Part shown: positions 1 through 6,011 of the stretch, in pieces
Layout of the letters: the number at the start of each line of letters is the position of its first letter
How positions within the stretch are numbered: position 1 is the first letter of the stretch
Made by a program: the position numbers and the translations under genes
Origin: Deltaproteobacteria bacterium
Lineage (GTDB): Bacteria; Desulfobacterota; Desulfarculia; Adiutricales; Adiutricaceae
Direction: 5' to 3'
Assembly: GCA_031277995.1 (NCBI GenBank)
Contig: JAITLH010000083.1
Coordinates: forward strand, 1 to 8,092
DNA: 8,092 bases
Notes under the pieces: model-generated
Told to the model about the DNA's origin: nothing
Seen by the model: the letters and a program-made list of their open reading frames with translations, nothing else
Database searches by the model: none

Positions 1-1
1 G

Positions 2-367
2 TCGGATCGGCCCTTTGAGGTCCTGACCTTGGTAATCGATAGGCCGGTTAAGGAATTGGACGAGCGAGTCAGGCTAAGAACGATCCGCATGTTCGAGATG
101 GGCCTGGTGGAGGAACTTAGGGGCCTTTTGGCCCAGGGCCATTCCAGGGATTGCAAACCCTTCCAGTCGGTCGGTTATAAGGAGTGTTTGGCCGTTTTGG
201 AGGGAAGCTTGGAATTAAAAGAGGCCAGGGAGCTCGTTTTCATAAGAACCAGGCAACTGGCCAAGCGCCAGAGAACTTGGTTTAGGGGCCAAACCCCCGA
301 GGCCACCTGGCTCTACCCGGATTTTTCCTCGGCCATGGCTTTGGTTAAAGGCTTTTTGGGAGCGTAA
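2..367 (+). CDS. miaA: tRNA dimethylallyltransferase, C-terminal part (5' end outside window)
   Basis: This is the C-terminal 121 residues of MiaA, read in frame from base 2 to the TAA at 365-367; the N-terminal P-loop half lies upstream of the window. MiaA transfers a dimethylallyl group to N6 of A37 in tRNAs that read UNN codons, in the cytoplasm. Visible family signatures, in order, are the R-x-R-x-x-x-M stretch before GLVEEL, then QSVGYKE followed by an LEG motif, and the closing TRQLAKRQRTWFR block, which is typical of the end of MiaA proteins. After that block the protein ends about 30 residues later, as is normal for the family. The stop codon sits inside the first unit of a 12-bp tandem repeat. 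sfsA follows on the same strand after 141 bp. Identification is firm; only the missing start limits it. Confidence 0.94.
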   Translation, partial: SDRPFEVLTLVIDRPVKELDERVRLRTIRMFEMGLVEELRGLLAQGHSRDCKPFQSVGYKECLAVLEGSLELKEARELVFIRTRQLAKRQRTWFRGQTPEATWLYPDFSSAMALVKGFLGA

Positions 368-421
368 GGCTACGCGTAAGGCTACGCGTAAAGTTGCGCG
401 CGAGGTTATTGGTAAGGTTAT
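362..421 (+). repeat. 12-bp tandem repeat, five units, starting at the miaA stop codon
   Basis: Five consecutive 12-bp units start at 362, 374, 386, 398 and 410. The first two are identical (GCGTAAGGCTAC), the third differs at three positions, and the last two drift further (GCGCGAGGTTAT, TGGTAAGGTTAT). Since 12 is a multiple of 3, the miaA frame is kept, and units 1, 2, 3 and 5 each contribute an in-frame TAA. The rest of the gap to sfsA (422-508) is T-rich, with T runs near 450 and 480, but I see no clear hairpin terminator in it. Confidence 0.8.
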
Positions 422-508
422 TGGGGTTTTGGTTAAGTTTTTGCCTTCGAGTTTTTTTTCTTTTTGGTAAGACGTGGTTTTTTTTGATTATGGGAGCGGG
501 AAAATAGC

Positions 509-1228
509 GTGAACGGTAAGTCGATGGAAGTTTTTTTGCCCTGGCCCGAGCTAGTCAAAGGCGTTTTAATCAAGCGGTATAAGCGTTTTTTGGCCGACGT
601 CGAGATAGGGGGGCTGGGGACGATTACCGCCCATACGGCCAACACCGGGTCGATGCTGGATTGTTCTGAGAGCGGGAGAAACGTTTATCTTAGTTACCAC
701 CCCAACCCCAAAAGAAAGTACGCTTACGGCTGGGAGATGATTGAGATGGCTGACGGTTTGGTGGGGGTCAATACCGCTTTGCCCAATAAGCTCGCTTATC
801 TGGCCTTGGAGCGGGGGGCCATAGCCAATTTTCCCAAACCCTTGAAGGTCGAAAGGGAGCGAAAGTTTGGTTTAAGCCGGCTTGACTTAACGCTGGCCTT
901 ACCGGGTGACGAGGAAGTTTGGATCGAGGTAAAAAATTCCACTTTGGTTAGGGATGGGGTGGCCCTTTTTCCGGACGCGGTCAGCAAAAGGGGGGCGCGG
1001 CATCTGGAAGAGTTAACCGCCTTGGTGAAATTGGGGAAAAGGGCGGCCCTATTGGTCATGGTCCAAAGGGGCGGGGCCAAGTTTTTTTCCCCGGCCGATT
1101 TCATAGACCCGGCCTGGGGCCGGGCCCTAAGGGCGGCCCATGACCATGGGGTGGAAATAATCGCCCACGCGGTGGATTTATCCCTAAAGGAAGCCAAACT
1201 GGGCCGCGCCCTGGAGGTCAGGTTGTGA
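509..1228 (+). CDS. sfsA: SfsA family protein (sugar fermentation stimulation protein homologue)
   Basis: A 239-residue protein, close to the usual SfsA length of about 230-240. SfsA proteins pair an N-terminal OB-like fold with a C-terminal domain resembling PD-(D/E)XK nucleases. They bind DNA, and the E. coli member was named for stimulating maltose metabolism; the biochemical role is still poorly defined. Visible here are RYKRFLADV (23-31), HTANTGSM (42-49, the family's H-C/x-x-NTG-S/A-M motif), NPKRKYAYGWE (66-76), SRLD (123-126), EVKNSTL (140-146) and FPDAVSKRGARHLEEL (154-169). The candidate nuclease-like triad D126, E140, K142 is intact. The start is taken as GTG 509 because GGGAG lies at 492-496; an ATG five codons later (524) is possible but has a poorer ribosome binding site. 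The stop overlaps the start of the next gene by 4 bp, which suggests coupling. Confidence 0.95.
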   Translation: MNGKSMEVFLPWPELVKGVLIKRYKRFLADVEIGGLGTITAHTANTGSMLDCSESGRNVYLSYHPNPKRKYAYGWEMIEMADGLVGVNTALPNKLAYLALERGAIANFPKPLKVERERKFGLSRLDLTLALPGDEEVWIEVKNSTLVRDGVALFPDAVSKRGARHLEELTALVKLGKRAALLVMVQRGGAKFFSPADFIDPAWGRALRAAHDHGVEIIAHAVDLSLKEAKLGRALEVRL

Positions 1229-2160
1229 TCGTTGGCAAAAGTTTGGCCGGCCTTAGCTTGGAAGAGATCTTTGAGCCCCCGCTTCACGAGCCGCCCCCGG
1301 GGCCGCCGCCCTTCGGGGTGGGATCGCCCGTCCATATAGGGGAGATACCAAAAGCTTTCGTCGGGCGGGAAGTTTGGACCTTGGTAACTTTGCTCTTTCC
1401 CGAGCTGGAACCCCAAGGGGCCAAGGAACTTACGGAGTTTGGGTGCCTTTGGATCGATCGCCGGTTGGTTTCGGATCCAATGGCCAAGGTTAAGGGAAGC
1501 GAGTTTAGGATTAACCTGCCCTCGTATAAGCCGCGGATATATTACGAGATAGAGCCCCAAAGGCTTATTTTCGCCGATAACGATCTTTTGGTCTACGACA
1601 AGGAATCCGGCCCTCCCACCGTGCCGGTCCCGCACGATCAAAAAAATAACCTCTTGGCCGCCCTGGAAAGGCACACCGGGCTTACCCTAAGGGCTCCCCA
1701 TAGGCTTGACGCGGCCTCCAGCGGGCTTGTGATCATGGCCGCGAACCGCCTCGCGGCCAGTAGGTTAAGCCGGGGTTTTATGGAAAAAAAGATTGAAAAG
1801 CGCTATTTGGCCTTGTCGGTTGGGCCCAAACCGGGTTTCGAGAAAAAAGAGGTTGACGCCGTCATCTACAAAACCGGTTCGGTTTACAAGGCCGCCGAAA
1901 GCGGCCCGGGCTATCCCAGCCAAACGGTCGTGACTTTCCTGGGGGAGTACGGGGACAAGCTACTTTTTTTATGCGAACCCCTGACCGGGAGAACCCATCA
2001 AATAAGGCTTCATTTGGCTTATTTGGGCTATCCAATCGTGGGCGATAAACTTTACGGCGGCGCCGACGCCCCCAGGTTGGCCTTAAAGGCCTCGGGCCTA
2101 TCTTTCAAACATCCGGGGACGGGGCAATCAATGACTTTTGGCGGGCCCTGGCCCGACTAG
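1225..2160 (+). CDS. RluA-family RNA pseudouridine synthase
   Basis: A 311-residue pseudouridine synthase of the RluA/RluC/RluD family, which isomerises specific uridines in rRNA (or tRNA) in the cytoplasm. The catalytic motif HRLDAASSGL lies at 159-168, with D162 the expected nucleophile. The other family blocks are KRYLAL (192-197), LTGRTHQIRLHL (253-264), YPIVGDKLYGG (269-279) and the C-terminal LKASGLSFKHPGTGQ (287-301). Residues about 46-100 look like a degenerate S4-type RNA-binding domain ending in a short hydrophobic strand. Before it is a Pro-rich N-terminal stretch (18-35) that is not typical. The GTG start at 1225 overlaps the sfsA stop in a GTGA arrangement, with SD-like GGAGG about 9 bases upstream (1213-1217) inside sfsA, so translation is probably coupled. 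Which uridine or subfamily (RluA, C or D) cannot be told from the sequence. A hairpin spans the stop codon and a terminator follows. Confidence 0.93.
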   Translation: MIVGKSLAGLSLEEIFEPPLHEPPPGPPPFGVGSPVHIGEIPKAFVGREVWTLVTLLFPELEPQGAKELTEFGCLWIDRRLVSDPMAKVKGSEFRINLPSYKPRIYYEIEPQRLIFADNDLLVYDKESGPPTVPVPHDQKNNLLAALERHTGLTLRAPHRLDAASSGLVIMAANRLAASRLSRGFMEKKIEKRYLALSVGPKPGFEKKEVDAVIYKTGSVYKAAESGPGYPSQTVVTFLGEYGDKLLFLCEPLTGRTHQIRLHLAYLGYPIVGDKLYGGADAPRLALKASGLSFKHPGTGQSMTFGGPWPD

Positions 2161-2176
2161 TTTTTCGGTCGGGCCA
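2149..2176 (+). other. stem-loop spanning the stop codon of the pseudouridine synthase gene
   Basis: A perfect 9-bp inverted repeat: TGGCCCGAC (2149-2157) pairs with GTCGGGCCA (2168-2176) around a 10-base loop that contains the TAG stop. No T tract follows, so it is not a standard intrinsic terminator. It could be a 3'-end RNA stabiliser or simply a by-product of local GGCC richness. Confidence 0.55.
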
Positions 2177-2273
2177 TATGGGGTAAGGACAATGGCTGGA
2201 TGAGGATAATGGCGGGGCGATGACAATCCAGAGGCTAAGGCTAACCTCTGAAAAAAAGTTGAAATATCGGGCC

Positions 2274-2306
2274 AACCGTCCGCCGAGGTCAGCGGACGGT
2301 TTTTTT
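2274..2306 (+). terminator. intrinsic terminator for the sfsA / pseudouridine synthase unit
   Basis: AACCGTCCGC (2274-2283) is the exact reverse complement of GCGGACGGTT (2292-2301), giving a 10-bp stem with an 8-base loop. A run of seven T follows (2300-2306). This is a textbook Rho-independent terminator on the plus strand. Its right arm encodes the last three residues (T-V-R) of the convergent repeat-protein gene on the minus strand, and that gene's stop lies in the loop. On the minus strand no T tract follows the hairpin, so leftward termination is less certain. Confidence 0.88.
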
Positions 2307-5066
2307 CGTCTTGTCGTCGGTTTTTTCGGGTTCCAGCGTTTCCTGCTTGAATTTTTTAAAGCCGCAGGTCTCGGCGTGAAGTTCTTTGGCGGCTTCGATT
2401 AGGCCGCTGTTCTTCATGAGATTGGCCAGGGATTTGGCCGCCCGGAGCCGGAGTTTGGTTACCTTTGGGTTAATGCCCAAGGTGGACATGCTCTGGTAGA
2501 GTTTTTTGGCCTCGGCCAAATAGCCCATCGATTCGTAGGCTTTCATCAAATAGGCCGCGGCGTTGGCCCTTTTTTCCAGGGTCTTGATGTCCCGGCCCAG
2601 ATCGGCCATGGATTTGTAGACCTTTAGGGCCTCGTCCAAACGTTTTTCTTTCACCAAACCCACGATCGTGTCCAGGGCGGCCTTGGCTATGAAGTGCCCA
2701 AAGGACGTTTTGGGGTGAATCTCCATGAGCGTGTCGTAGATAAGCTGGGACACTTGAAGCTTGCGTTGGGCGTTGTAGTTTAGGATGTTCACGCCCACGA
2801 GGCATCTTTGGTTATTGATGGGTTTGGTTTTGGGGAGCTGGGAGAAGGATTCAAAAACCCTAAGGACCAGCGGCCACTTGTTTAAGGGGACGGCCACGGA
2901 GATGATGAGGTAACCGGCTTGCGACACGTCAAAGGCCACGGATTCGTTTTCTAGATCCAGGCTAAACATGGTCTGGTAGATGGCCTCGGCTTCGACGAAG
3001 TTCAAGGACTCGCAATAATCGAAGATCAAATTGAAGGAGGCCTTGGCCAAAAGCGAGGAAATACTCTCTTCCTCAATTATGCTTGAGTCGAATTCGTCGC
3101 GATCGGAAAACTCGATAAACTGGGCCACCAGTTCGGAATTCCCGCCGACCGGGTAAGCGTTTAGGTTATTTAAGGAACTGTCCTCAAACATCGAGTCGTC
3201 TTCATAGTCGTCTTCATTGTAGGCCTTTTGGTTTTTCAAAGCCTCCTGGGCCAGTTCGAAGAATTCCATGAAATGGTTTTTGGCCAGGGTGGTTAAGCCC
3301 AGGTTCCCGACGAAGGTCACCAAGTTAACCAAGGCCTTTCCCCTTTCCAAGAGAACGTCATGGTGGTTATTGAGCTCGTCGTAGGTCTTATAGTAGTAAA
3401 GGACTTTTTCCAGATCCTTTTGGTGAACGAAGTAATCCACGATCGATAGGGTGGCCCGGCCCCGAAGAATGGAAATGTTGGGGCTATTGCCGTAGCGGGC
3501 CAAGCCCTTAAAAATTTCCTCGGCCCTGCCTACCTTGTTGGCCTTAAGGTAACCGGCCATCAGGTTATGGGCGCCCTGGACCTTGGAGGGGTTTAGGGAT
3601 GAGTGGTTACTGAAGTTTTGCAAGGATTCGAAGAGTTTTTCCGCCTCGTCGAGTCTCTTGGCCACGCAATAATCGCTCATGAGGTTAACCGTGGACTTGG
3701 CCCTGACGGCCAAAAGATCCAAGGAATCCCCGTAGCTTCCCAAGGTTTCGTAGAGGGCCCGGGCCTTATCGAGCTCGTTAAAATCGCCGTAGATAAAAAT
3801 CAGGTTACCCAGGGCCCGGGTATATTCCAAAACGAACTCTTCGTCCTGGCTAAGGCCCTTTAGCGATTCGGCGACGTATTCCGCGTCGGCCAGGTTTTTC
3901 TTTTCGGCGAATCCGATTAACTCGACCGCGGCCTTGGCCAAAAGAACGGAGTTATCGGATTTTTTGTTCAAAAGCAGGACTTTTTTGTAGTAACGGAAGG
4001 CCTCTTTCCAGCGCTGGGCCTGGATGAAAGCCCGGATGAGGTTTACCGAGGCCATGCTTTTTAAAAAGACGTACTCATCGATGTCTTCGTATTCGGTGAT
4101 GGTTTGATAAACGTTCAAGGCTTTGTTGGCCTGGCCGGTCACGGCGTAACCGGAAAGTAGGTTTATGGCCGCCTGGCATCTAATCAAGTTCGCGTCGAAG
4201 TCGAAGTAATCCTCTTCCGCGGGACCGCCGTCGGGATCCCCGCCGCCTTCGGCGGAAAGGCGCGAATTGACCAACGTTAAGACCGGCAAGGGGAGATTCC
4301 TATCCGGGGGCGTACGGCCAACCCCTTGGCCTTCCCCGTCAGCCCCTTTGGCCCGGCCAGCCGCGCGACTCTGGCCTGCCCCGTCAGCCCCAAAAGCCGC
4401 GCCAGCCTGGGCCTCTCCCGGCGCCTCGCTTTCGTCCCTCTCCTTATTGACCAGTTCAAGTTCGGGTCGGTAGGGGCAGTAAAGCTTCATCGAGTTGTAG
4501 ATCTTATGGGCCCTGGAGAGTTGCTGACTCATGACCAGGCGGCTGATTAAATTAAAGGCCGCCCGGACCAAACCGTGGATCATTTCGTCGATATCGGAGA
4601 GCTTTAACATCTCGTAATAAAGATTGATGGCCTGCTGGTACCTTCCTTCGTCAAGGTAACCAAGGACGAGCAAATTTAAGCTGGCCGAGACCTGAAAGAA
4701 AGAGCCGTTGGATTTAATAAGCGGTTTTAGGAGATCAAAGTATTGCTTGGCATCGCTGGTTAATTCCATGAGGTTGTAAACGTTTATGAGTTTGGTCATG
4801 GTTGGGGCCAAGAGTAAGGGTTCGCGCTCTTGGGCTTCTTTTGAGTTGGCGATGGCCTCAACGAGATCCCTGACCTTGACTTGGGACAAAGCCAGTTTAG
4901 CCCTCTTGCGGTGCGTTTCGGCGTCTTCCTTTTCGACTTTTACTTTGTAATCACCTTCGGGCGAGATCCCCAGGCCCAAGGCACCAGCCAAAGCGTAGAT
5001 GGAGTCGAGGGTCAGTTCCAATTCGTTGACGAGACTGGCAGGATCAAGGAGGGTTAAATCGGCCAT
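2289..5066 (-). CDS. large helical-repeat protein with a 40-residue TPR/PPR-like repeat, function unknown
   Basis: A 925-residue protein with no signal peptide or membrane segment, probably cytoplasmic. After an 85-residue helical N-terminal part it is made of about 17 repeats of the pattern A-x-N-L-I/M-x-x-Y-x(7)-L-x-E-A-x-x-x-Y-x-x-M/L. The N-L-I anchors fall near residues 92, 131, 172, then 302, 342, 382, 421, 461, 501, 541, 581, then 679, 719, 760, 800, 839 and 879. The spacing is 39-41, nearly always 40. Each unit looks like the helix A/helix B pair of TPR (34) or PPR (35) proteins with about five extra residues. Two non-repeat stretches interrupt it: a Gly/Ala-rich linker (about 208-290) and an acidic insert (about 612-670). 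The C-terminus is Lys-rich. Such solenoids usually bind protein or RNA; which applies here is unknown. The ATG at 5066 has a weak GAGAG eight bases upstream. It is transcribed alone, convergent with the pseudouridine synthase gene. Confidence 0.9.
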   Translation of the reverse strand: MADLTLLDPASLVNELELTLDSIYALAGALGLGISPEGDYKVKVEKEDAETHRKRAKLALSQVKVRDLVEAIANSKEAQEREPLLLAPTMTKLINVYNLMELTSDAKQYFDLLKPLIKSNGSFFQVSASLNLLVLGYLDEGRYQQAINLYYEMLKLSDIDEMIHGLVRAAFNLISRLVMSQQLSRAHKIYNSMKLYCPYRPELELVNKERDESEAPGEAQAGAAFGADGAGQSRAAGRAKGADGEGQGVGRTPPDRNLPLPVLTLVNSRLSAEGGGDPDGGPAEEDYFDFDANLIRCQAAINLLSGYAVTGQANKALNVYQTITEYEDIDEYVFLKSMASVNLIRAFIQAQRWKEAFRYYKKVLLLNKKSDNSVLLAKAAVELIGFAEKKNLADAEYVAESLKGLSQDEEFVLEYTRALGNLIFIYGDFNELDKARALYETLGSYGDSLDLLAVRAKSTVNLMSDYCVAKRLDEAEKLFESLQNFSNHSSLNPSKVQGAHNLMAGYLKANKVGRAEEIFKGLARYGNSPNISILRGRATLSIVDYFVHQKDLEKVLYYYKTYDELNNHHDVLLERGKALVNLVTFVGNLGLTTLAKNHFMEFFELAQEALKNQKAYNEDDYEDDSMFEDSSLNNLNAYPVGGNSELVAQFIEFSDRDEFDSSIIEEESISSLLAKASFNLIFDYCESLNFVEAEAIYQTMFSLDLENESVAFDVSQAGYLIISVAVPLNKWPLVLRVFESFSQLPKTKPINNQRCLVGVNILNYNAQRKLQVSQLIYDTLMEIHPKTSFGHFIAKAALDTIVGLVKEKRLDEALKVYKSMADLGRDIKTLEKRANAAAYLMKAYESMGYLAEAKKLYQSMSTLGINPKVTKLRLRAAKSLANLMKNSGLIEAAKELHAETCGFKKFKQETLEPEKTDDKTKKTVR
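4334..4391 (-). repeat. in-frame 45-bp imperfect duplication in the linker of the repeat protein
   Basis: The 13-base string CCCCGTCAGCCCC occurs at 4334-4346 and again at 4379-4391, exactly 45 bp apart, with looser similarity on either side. In the protein this gives GADGAGQ (226-232) and GADGEGQ (241-247), 15 residues apart. The reading frame is kept, so the linker probably grew by local duplication. Confidence 0.45.
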
Positions 5067-5096
5067 ATATAGCTCTCATTCGCCGGGTGGGCGAAA

Positions 5097-5149
5097 CGCC
5101 AAACAATTAAGCGAAGGGACTTACGCGAATGGCCATAGAATGTTTGGCG
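5097..5149. promoter_or_regulatory. 9-bp inverted repeat in the leader of the helical-repeat gene
   Basis: CGCCAAACA (5097-5105) and TGTTTGGCG (5141-5149) are exact reverse complements with 35 bases between them, 31 bp upstream of the start codon of the leftward gene. It could be a regulator half-site pair or an RNA stem in the 5' leader. Chance occurrence is possible for 9 bp. Confidence 0.35.
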
Positions 5150-5161
5150 ACATAACAGACT

Positions 5162-5190
5162 AATTAAGCCATTGGGAAAGAATTTGTTAA
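5162..5190 (-). promoter_or_regulatory. possible promoter of the helical-repeat gene
   Basis: On the minus strand TTAACA (5190-5185, one mismatch to TTGACA) is followed after exactly 17 bases by TTAATT (5167-5162), a poor match to TATAAT. Its position, about 95 bp upstream of the ATG, suits a promoter, but the -10 is weak and the call is tentative. Confidence 0.22.
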
Positions 5191-5340
5191 AATGAGCGAA
5201 GTATCTCAGTTATCGCCGTCTAGAAGATATCAGTTTTAAAAGTATTTGGCAAGGAAAAAATGGGCCGCCCGCCGAGGGACCCGGCCATAAAAATTTCAAG
5301 GTCGGCGCTAACTTACCGAGGCCTCGGAGCGGGGCCTTCC

Positions 5341-5569
5341 TTTCTTTTTTAAGGCTAAAATGTTAAACATAAAGAAAATTAAAAATAAATTTACTTTTAG
5401 CAAAATTTATTCATAAATTAATATTTTTTAATGTTACTTAATGTTTTCGACCCTCTGAAATTCATACGTAGACCAGTAAATTGGAAAAACGATTAACCAA
5501 AGGCCTATCCAATAAGATAAATCTTTGCCTTAAAATAAACGTTAGGTTTATATCAGTAATTTTTAAAAA
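5341..5569. other. AT-rich island in the divergent intergenic region
   Basis: By hand count this 229-bp stretch is about 23% G+C, with its first 60 bases near 15%, against clearly GC-richer genes on both sides. It contains many A and T runs, which could mean promoters, bent DNA or a nucleoid-protein binding region. On the plus strand TTGCCT (5525-5530) with TATATC (5549-5554) is a weak possible promoter. I found no convincing DnaA-box cluster, only one near match, TTATTCATA. Confidence 0.6.
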
Positions 5570-5619
5570 CCCGGGCCAAAAAATACTTCTTTCCCCCACC
5601 CGGGGAAATCCGCCAAAGG

Positions 5620-5665
5620 GCCCAAAACCCCTGGGCTTTTAGCCCGCCGGGGGCGTCCTTGGGCT
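5620..5665 (+). other. set of mutually exclusive short hairpins
   Basis: Four short complementary blocks follow each other: GCCCA (5620-5624), TGGGC (5632-5636), AGCCC (5641-5645) and GGGCT (5661-5665). Block 1 can pair with 2, 2 with 3, and 3 with 4, with AATTTT after the last. The layout recalls attenuator-type alternative folding, but the stems are only 4-5 bp and the region is about 350 bp from the next start codon. Confidence 0.25.
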
Positions 5666-5695
5666 AATTTTAAAGGTTTTTTGAAGCCCATTCAA

Positions 5696-5824
5696 GCGCC
5701 GGCCCCCAAACGCCCCATAAATAAGCCCTCCCATTGAGGCGCCGGCCCCCAAACGCCCCGGAAATAAGCCATCCCATTGAGGCGCCGGCCCCCAAACGCC
5801 CCGGAAATAAGCCCTCTTTATTAA
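5696..5824. repeat. 43-bp tandem repeat array, three full units plus a partial fourth
   Basis: Units start at 5696, 5739 and 5782, exactly 43 bp apart, and each begins GCGCCGGCCCCCAAACGCCC. Units 1 and 2 differ at about three positions; unit 3 diverges only in its last third. A degenerate fourth start (GCGCCCGGGC) lies in register at 5825, and a decayed copy of the unit's end precedes the array (about 5683-5695). Since 43 is not a multiple of 3 and the units have no spacers, this is neither a coding repeat nor a CRISPR. It lies 188 bp upstream of the AI-2E transporter start. Confidence 0.9.
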
Positions 5825-5926
5825 GCGCCCGGGCAAAGGCTTAGCCCATCCGCGGATTTCGATGGATTTTTTAAGGCCAAGTGGGTTAAAATCGTTTGAC
5901 CCCAATATACCCAAGCCAGGCCCAAC

Positions 5927-5941
5927 GGCCGTAAAACGGCC
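5927..5941 (+). other. short GC hairpin upstream of the transporter gene
   Basis: GGCCGT (5927-5932) and ACGGCC (5936-5941) form a perfect 6-bp stem with an AAA loop. No T tract follows directly; CCCTTTTTCT comes only at 5951. Its role is unknown. It could be a leader RNA stem or a protein-binding dyad. Confidence 0.35.
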
Positions 5942-5965
5942 CACGAAAAACCCTTTTTCTCCATA

Positions 5966-5979
5966 GTCGCGTACGCGAC
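5966..5979. promoter_or_regulatory. 14-bp perfect palindrome before the AI-2E gene (candidate operator or attenuator stem)
   Basis: GTCGCGTACGCGAC is a perfect palindrome with no spacer, ending 32 bp before the TTG start and 21 bp before the GGGAGG. As RNA it can form a 5-bp stem with a GTAC loop. The longer pairing TAG/CTA (5964-5966 with 5983-5985) around it is followed directly by a run of six T (5986-5991), so an attenuator is also possible. Confidence 0.45.
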
Positions 5980-6000
5980 CGGCTATTTTTTCGCCCCCAG

Positions 6001-6006
6001 GGGAGG
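6001..6006 (+). promoter_or_regulatory. strong ribosome binding site that fixes the TTG start
   Basis: GGGAGG at 6001-6006 (GGGGAGG counting base 6000) lies five bases before the TTG at 6012. No ATG or GTG in the same frame is better placed, so this site decides the start of the transporter gene. Confidence 0.8.
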
Positions 6007-6011
6007 TAATT

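Larger units (their letters stand above)
5067..6011. other. 945-bp non-coding divergent intergenic region
   Basis: This stretch separates two divergently transcribed genes and holds no open reading frame that looks like a protein. From left to right it contains the leader of the repeat-protein gene with an inverted repeat (5097-5149), about 150 bp with nothing clear to me (5191-5340), an AT-rich island (5341-5569), a hairpin-rich GC stretch (5570-5695), a 43-bp tandem array (5696-5824), and two short palindromic hairpins (5927-5941, 5966-5979) before the ribosome binding site at 6001. Confidence 0.75.

Noticed and set aside
490..492. ATG at 490 as the sfsA start
   Set aside because: It is not in the sfsA frame; GTG 509 is in frame and better supported.
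796..1674. 292-codon minus-strand open frame opposite sfsA and the pseudouridine synthase
   Set aside because: Both plus-strand genes have strong family motifs across the same bases; the antisense product has no recognisable motif.
2229..2250. CAGAGG/CCTCTG hairpin next to an A7 run as a minus-strand terminator
   Set aside because: On the minus strand the T run precedes the hairpin instead of following it, so the order is wrong for a terminator.
5341..5569. Replication origin
   Set aside because: AT-rich, but only one near match to a DnaA box and no dnaA, dnaN, gidA or similar neighbour.
5696..5840. CRISPR array
   Set aside because: Units follow one another with no unique spacers, and no cas gene is present. 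The same applies to the array at 7370-7590.
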